From NCBI GenBank assembly GCA_031275525.1, contig JAISOP010000204.1, positions 1-14,893 on the forward strand: 14,893 bases of DNA, written 5' to 3'. The notes beneath the pieces are model-generated. The model made no database searches. It worked only from the letters and a program-made list of their open reading frames with translations, and had not been told where the DNA came from. Positions within the stretch are counted from its first letter, which is position 1. Each line of letters opens with the position of its first letter. The translations under genes and the position numbers were made by a program. The DNA is from Tannerella sp. GTDB taxonomy: Bacteria > Bacteroidota > Bacteroidia > Bacteroidales > Tannerellaceae. This document shows, piece by piece, positions 14,018 to 14,893 of the stretch.

Positions 14018-14039
14018 CCCCTCCCCACAAGGGGAGGGG
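14018..14039. repeat. Hairpin CCCCTCCCC-ACAA-GGGGAGGGG between the two WbsX-like genes
   Basis: A perfect 9-bp stem with a 4-base loop in the 98-base gap between the tandem genes. It has the same stem and loop sizes as the hairpin at 12561. It may attenuate read-through on the minus strand or be one member of a dispersed REP-like family. Confidence 0.7.
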
Positions 14040-14062
14040 GGCGATTCGGCGGAACAGACCGT

Positions 14063-14102
14063 CTTTGAATCTTTGAATTATTGAATTATTGAATCTTTGA
14101 AT
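14063..14102. repeat. Five tandem octamers at the 3' end of the upstream WbsX-like gene
   Basis: Units CTTTGAAT, CTTTGAAT, TATTGAAT, TATTGAAT and CTTTGAAT run without gaps. The stop codon of the minus-strand gene (14078-14080) lies inside the repeat, so the last residues of that protein (DSIIQ) are encoded by repeat sequence. Confidence 0.8.
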
Positions 14103-14893
14103 ACTCTCCTGACGGCCTCCAGATAACCGTAGCCGAACAGGGTACAGGGTTCGAGATAGCTTGTTTCCGTCCATTCGTTCCAACTGTTGAGGGTGATGAG
14201 CGGGGCCTGTGCGGGGTGGGCATCGACGTAGGCCTTTGCGTCGCGAAGGGCTTTCTCGAAATTTTCGGGCGTATTGTTTTTGACCACGCCGCCGTGCGGC
14301 ATCTCGAAACGGGGATTATTGTCCCAGCCGACGGATACGTGCGGATAATAGGGGATCGACAGGTCGCGGCCCAGGTCCGTCCATGTTTTGACGGCGTCGG
14401 CCTGTATCTCCGTATAGTCGCGGTCGATGTGGAGGAAATGAACATACTGGTAGTGCGTGGCGCCGTCGAACTGCAAGGCTTTGATTACCTCCGACTGCGT
14501 ACCCACAGAGTCGCCCGCCAGGCCGGTGAGGTTTTCCTGCATATTGGCACGCAGGGTGAGTTGCAGGTCCAGCCCCTTGAAACCGGCCTTTTTCACCTCC
14601 GCGCGAAACCAGTCGAGCGCCTCTTTCGCTTCCTGTAAACCGCCGAGTCCGTCGATAAAGGTTTGCAATTCGTAGATCATGAAACTCGGTTTGCCGTCAA
14701 CGGTGTAATAGTTCGGCTGATGGAAATATTTTTCGATCACCCTCCGGCAGAGGATTTCAAACTCCCTGCGGTCAACGCCCCCCTTCCAGATGAGGGCGTG
14801 GTTGGGCTGTCCGGCCAGTCGTTTGTCCCACGTCTGGTTGACGTCGTGATTGGCCCACATGAGGTAGAATTTCATGTCCCGGCTATTGGCGGC
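14078..14893 (-). CDS. WbsX/GH99-like family protein, 5' end outside the window
   Basis: The frame is open to the right edge of the window (271 residues seen), so the N terminus and any signal peptide are missing. The visible part parallels the gene at 12780-13979: MKFYLMWANHD against LRFALMWANHD, YYTVDGKPSFMIYEL against YWTIDGKPYFSIYD, IPYYPHVSVGWDNNPR against VPYYPNVTMGWDPSPR, NNTPENFEKALRDAK against NNTPENFKTALQMTK, and LNSWNEWTETSYLEP against INCWNEWTEGSYLEP. The two are clearly paralogues but well diverged, so the duplication is old and they may have different substrates. The role is inferred to be processing of a glycan; it could have been labelled glycosyltransferase WbsX. The C terminus runs past the family end (AVRRVF) into octamer repeat sequence, suggesting the original stop was lost. 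Confidence 0.88.
   Translation of the reverse strand, partial: AANSRDMKFYLMWANHDVNQTWDKRLAGQPNHALIWKGGVDRREFEILCRRVIEKYFHQPNYYTVDGKPSFMIYELQTFIDGLGGLQEAKEALDWFRAEVKKAGFKGLDLQLTLRANMQENLTGLAGDSVGTQSEVIKALQFDGATHYQYVHFLHIDRDYTEIQADAVKTWTDLGRDLSIPYYPHVSVGWDNNPRFEMPHGGVVKNNTPENFEKALRDAKAYVDAHPAQAPLITLNSWNEWTETSYLEPCTLFGYGYLEAVRRVFKDSIIQ

Noticed and set aside
13551..14084. 177-residue plus-strand ORF over the WbsX-like gene
   Set aside because: It is antisense to a strongly supported gene and ends in hairpin and octamer repeat sequence.

Overview
The window looks like chromosomal DNA from a moderately GC-rich member of the Bacteroidales (Bacteroidota). It carries a complete porU, the surface sortase of the type IX secretion system. 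It also has lipoproteins with Bacteroidota-type lipoboxes, TAnnTTTG-type -7 promoter elements, and low-complexity and palindromic intergenic repeats of the kind common in this group. A Tannerella or Parabacteroides relative is plausible, but that is a guess from gene content.

Layout. (1) Positions 2-2719: the 3' end of a probable outer-membrane beta-barrel gene, then a 727-residue lipoprotein with four Ig/FN3-like modules and a C-terminal kelch-like propeller. (2) 2720-3310: a long intergenic region with an array of eight 23-bp repeats, each built around an 11-bp dyad, then a good Bacteroidota promoter. (3) 3311-7878: a tight five-gene operon: cysteine synthase (cysK), a DsrE-family protein, a TusA-family protein, a Family 2 (SrpI-like) encapsulin shell with an inserted cyclic-nucleotide-binding fold, and a SufS-type cysteine desulfurase with about 73 extra N-terminal residues. 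(4) 7879-8320: a second repeat-rich intergenic region that shares sequence blocks with the first, so related repeats bracket the operon. (5) 8321-12391: a fumarylacetoacetate-hydrolase-family gene directly followed by porU. (6) 12392-12779: a 252-bp MITE-like element with terminal inverted repeats, and a heptamer repeat. (7) 12780-14893, minus strand: two tandem paralogues of the WbsX/GH99-like family, the upstream one cut by the window edge.

The most interesting system is the sulfur operon. Family 2 encapsulins are known to package cysteine desulfurases and, in studied cases, to store elemental sulfur. Here the predicted shell and desulfurase are co-transcribed with two small sulfur-carrier-type proteins (DsrE-like with Cys118, TusA-like with Cys13) and with cysteine synthase. 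I infer an encapsulated sulfur-storage module with its own persulfide export relay and cysteine supply. The shell's cyclic-nucleotide-binding insert has serine at the usual phosphate-binding arginine position, so its ligand is uncertain.
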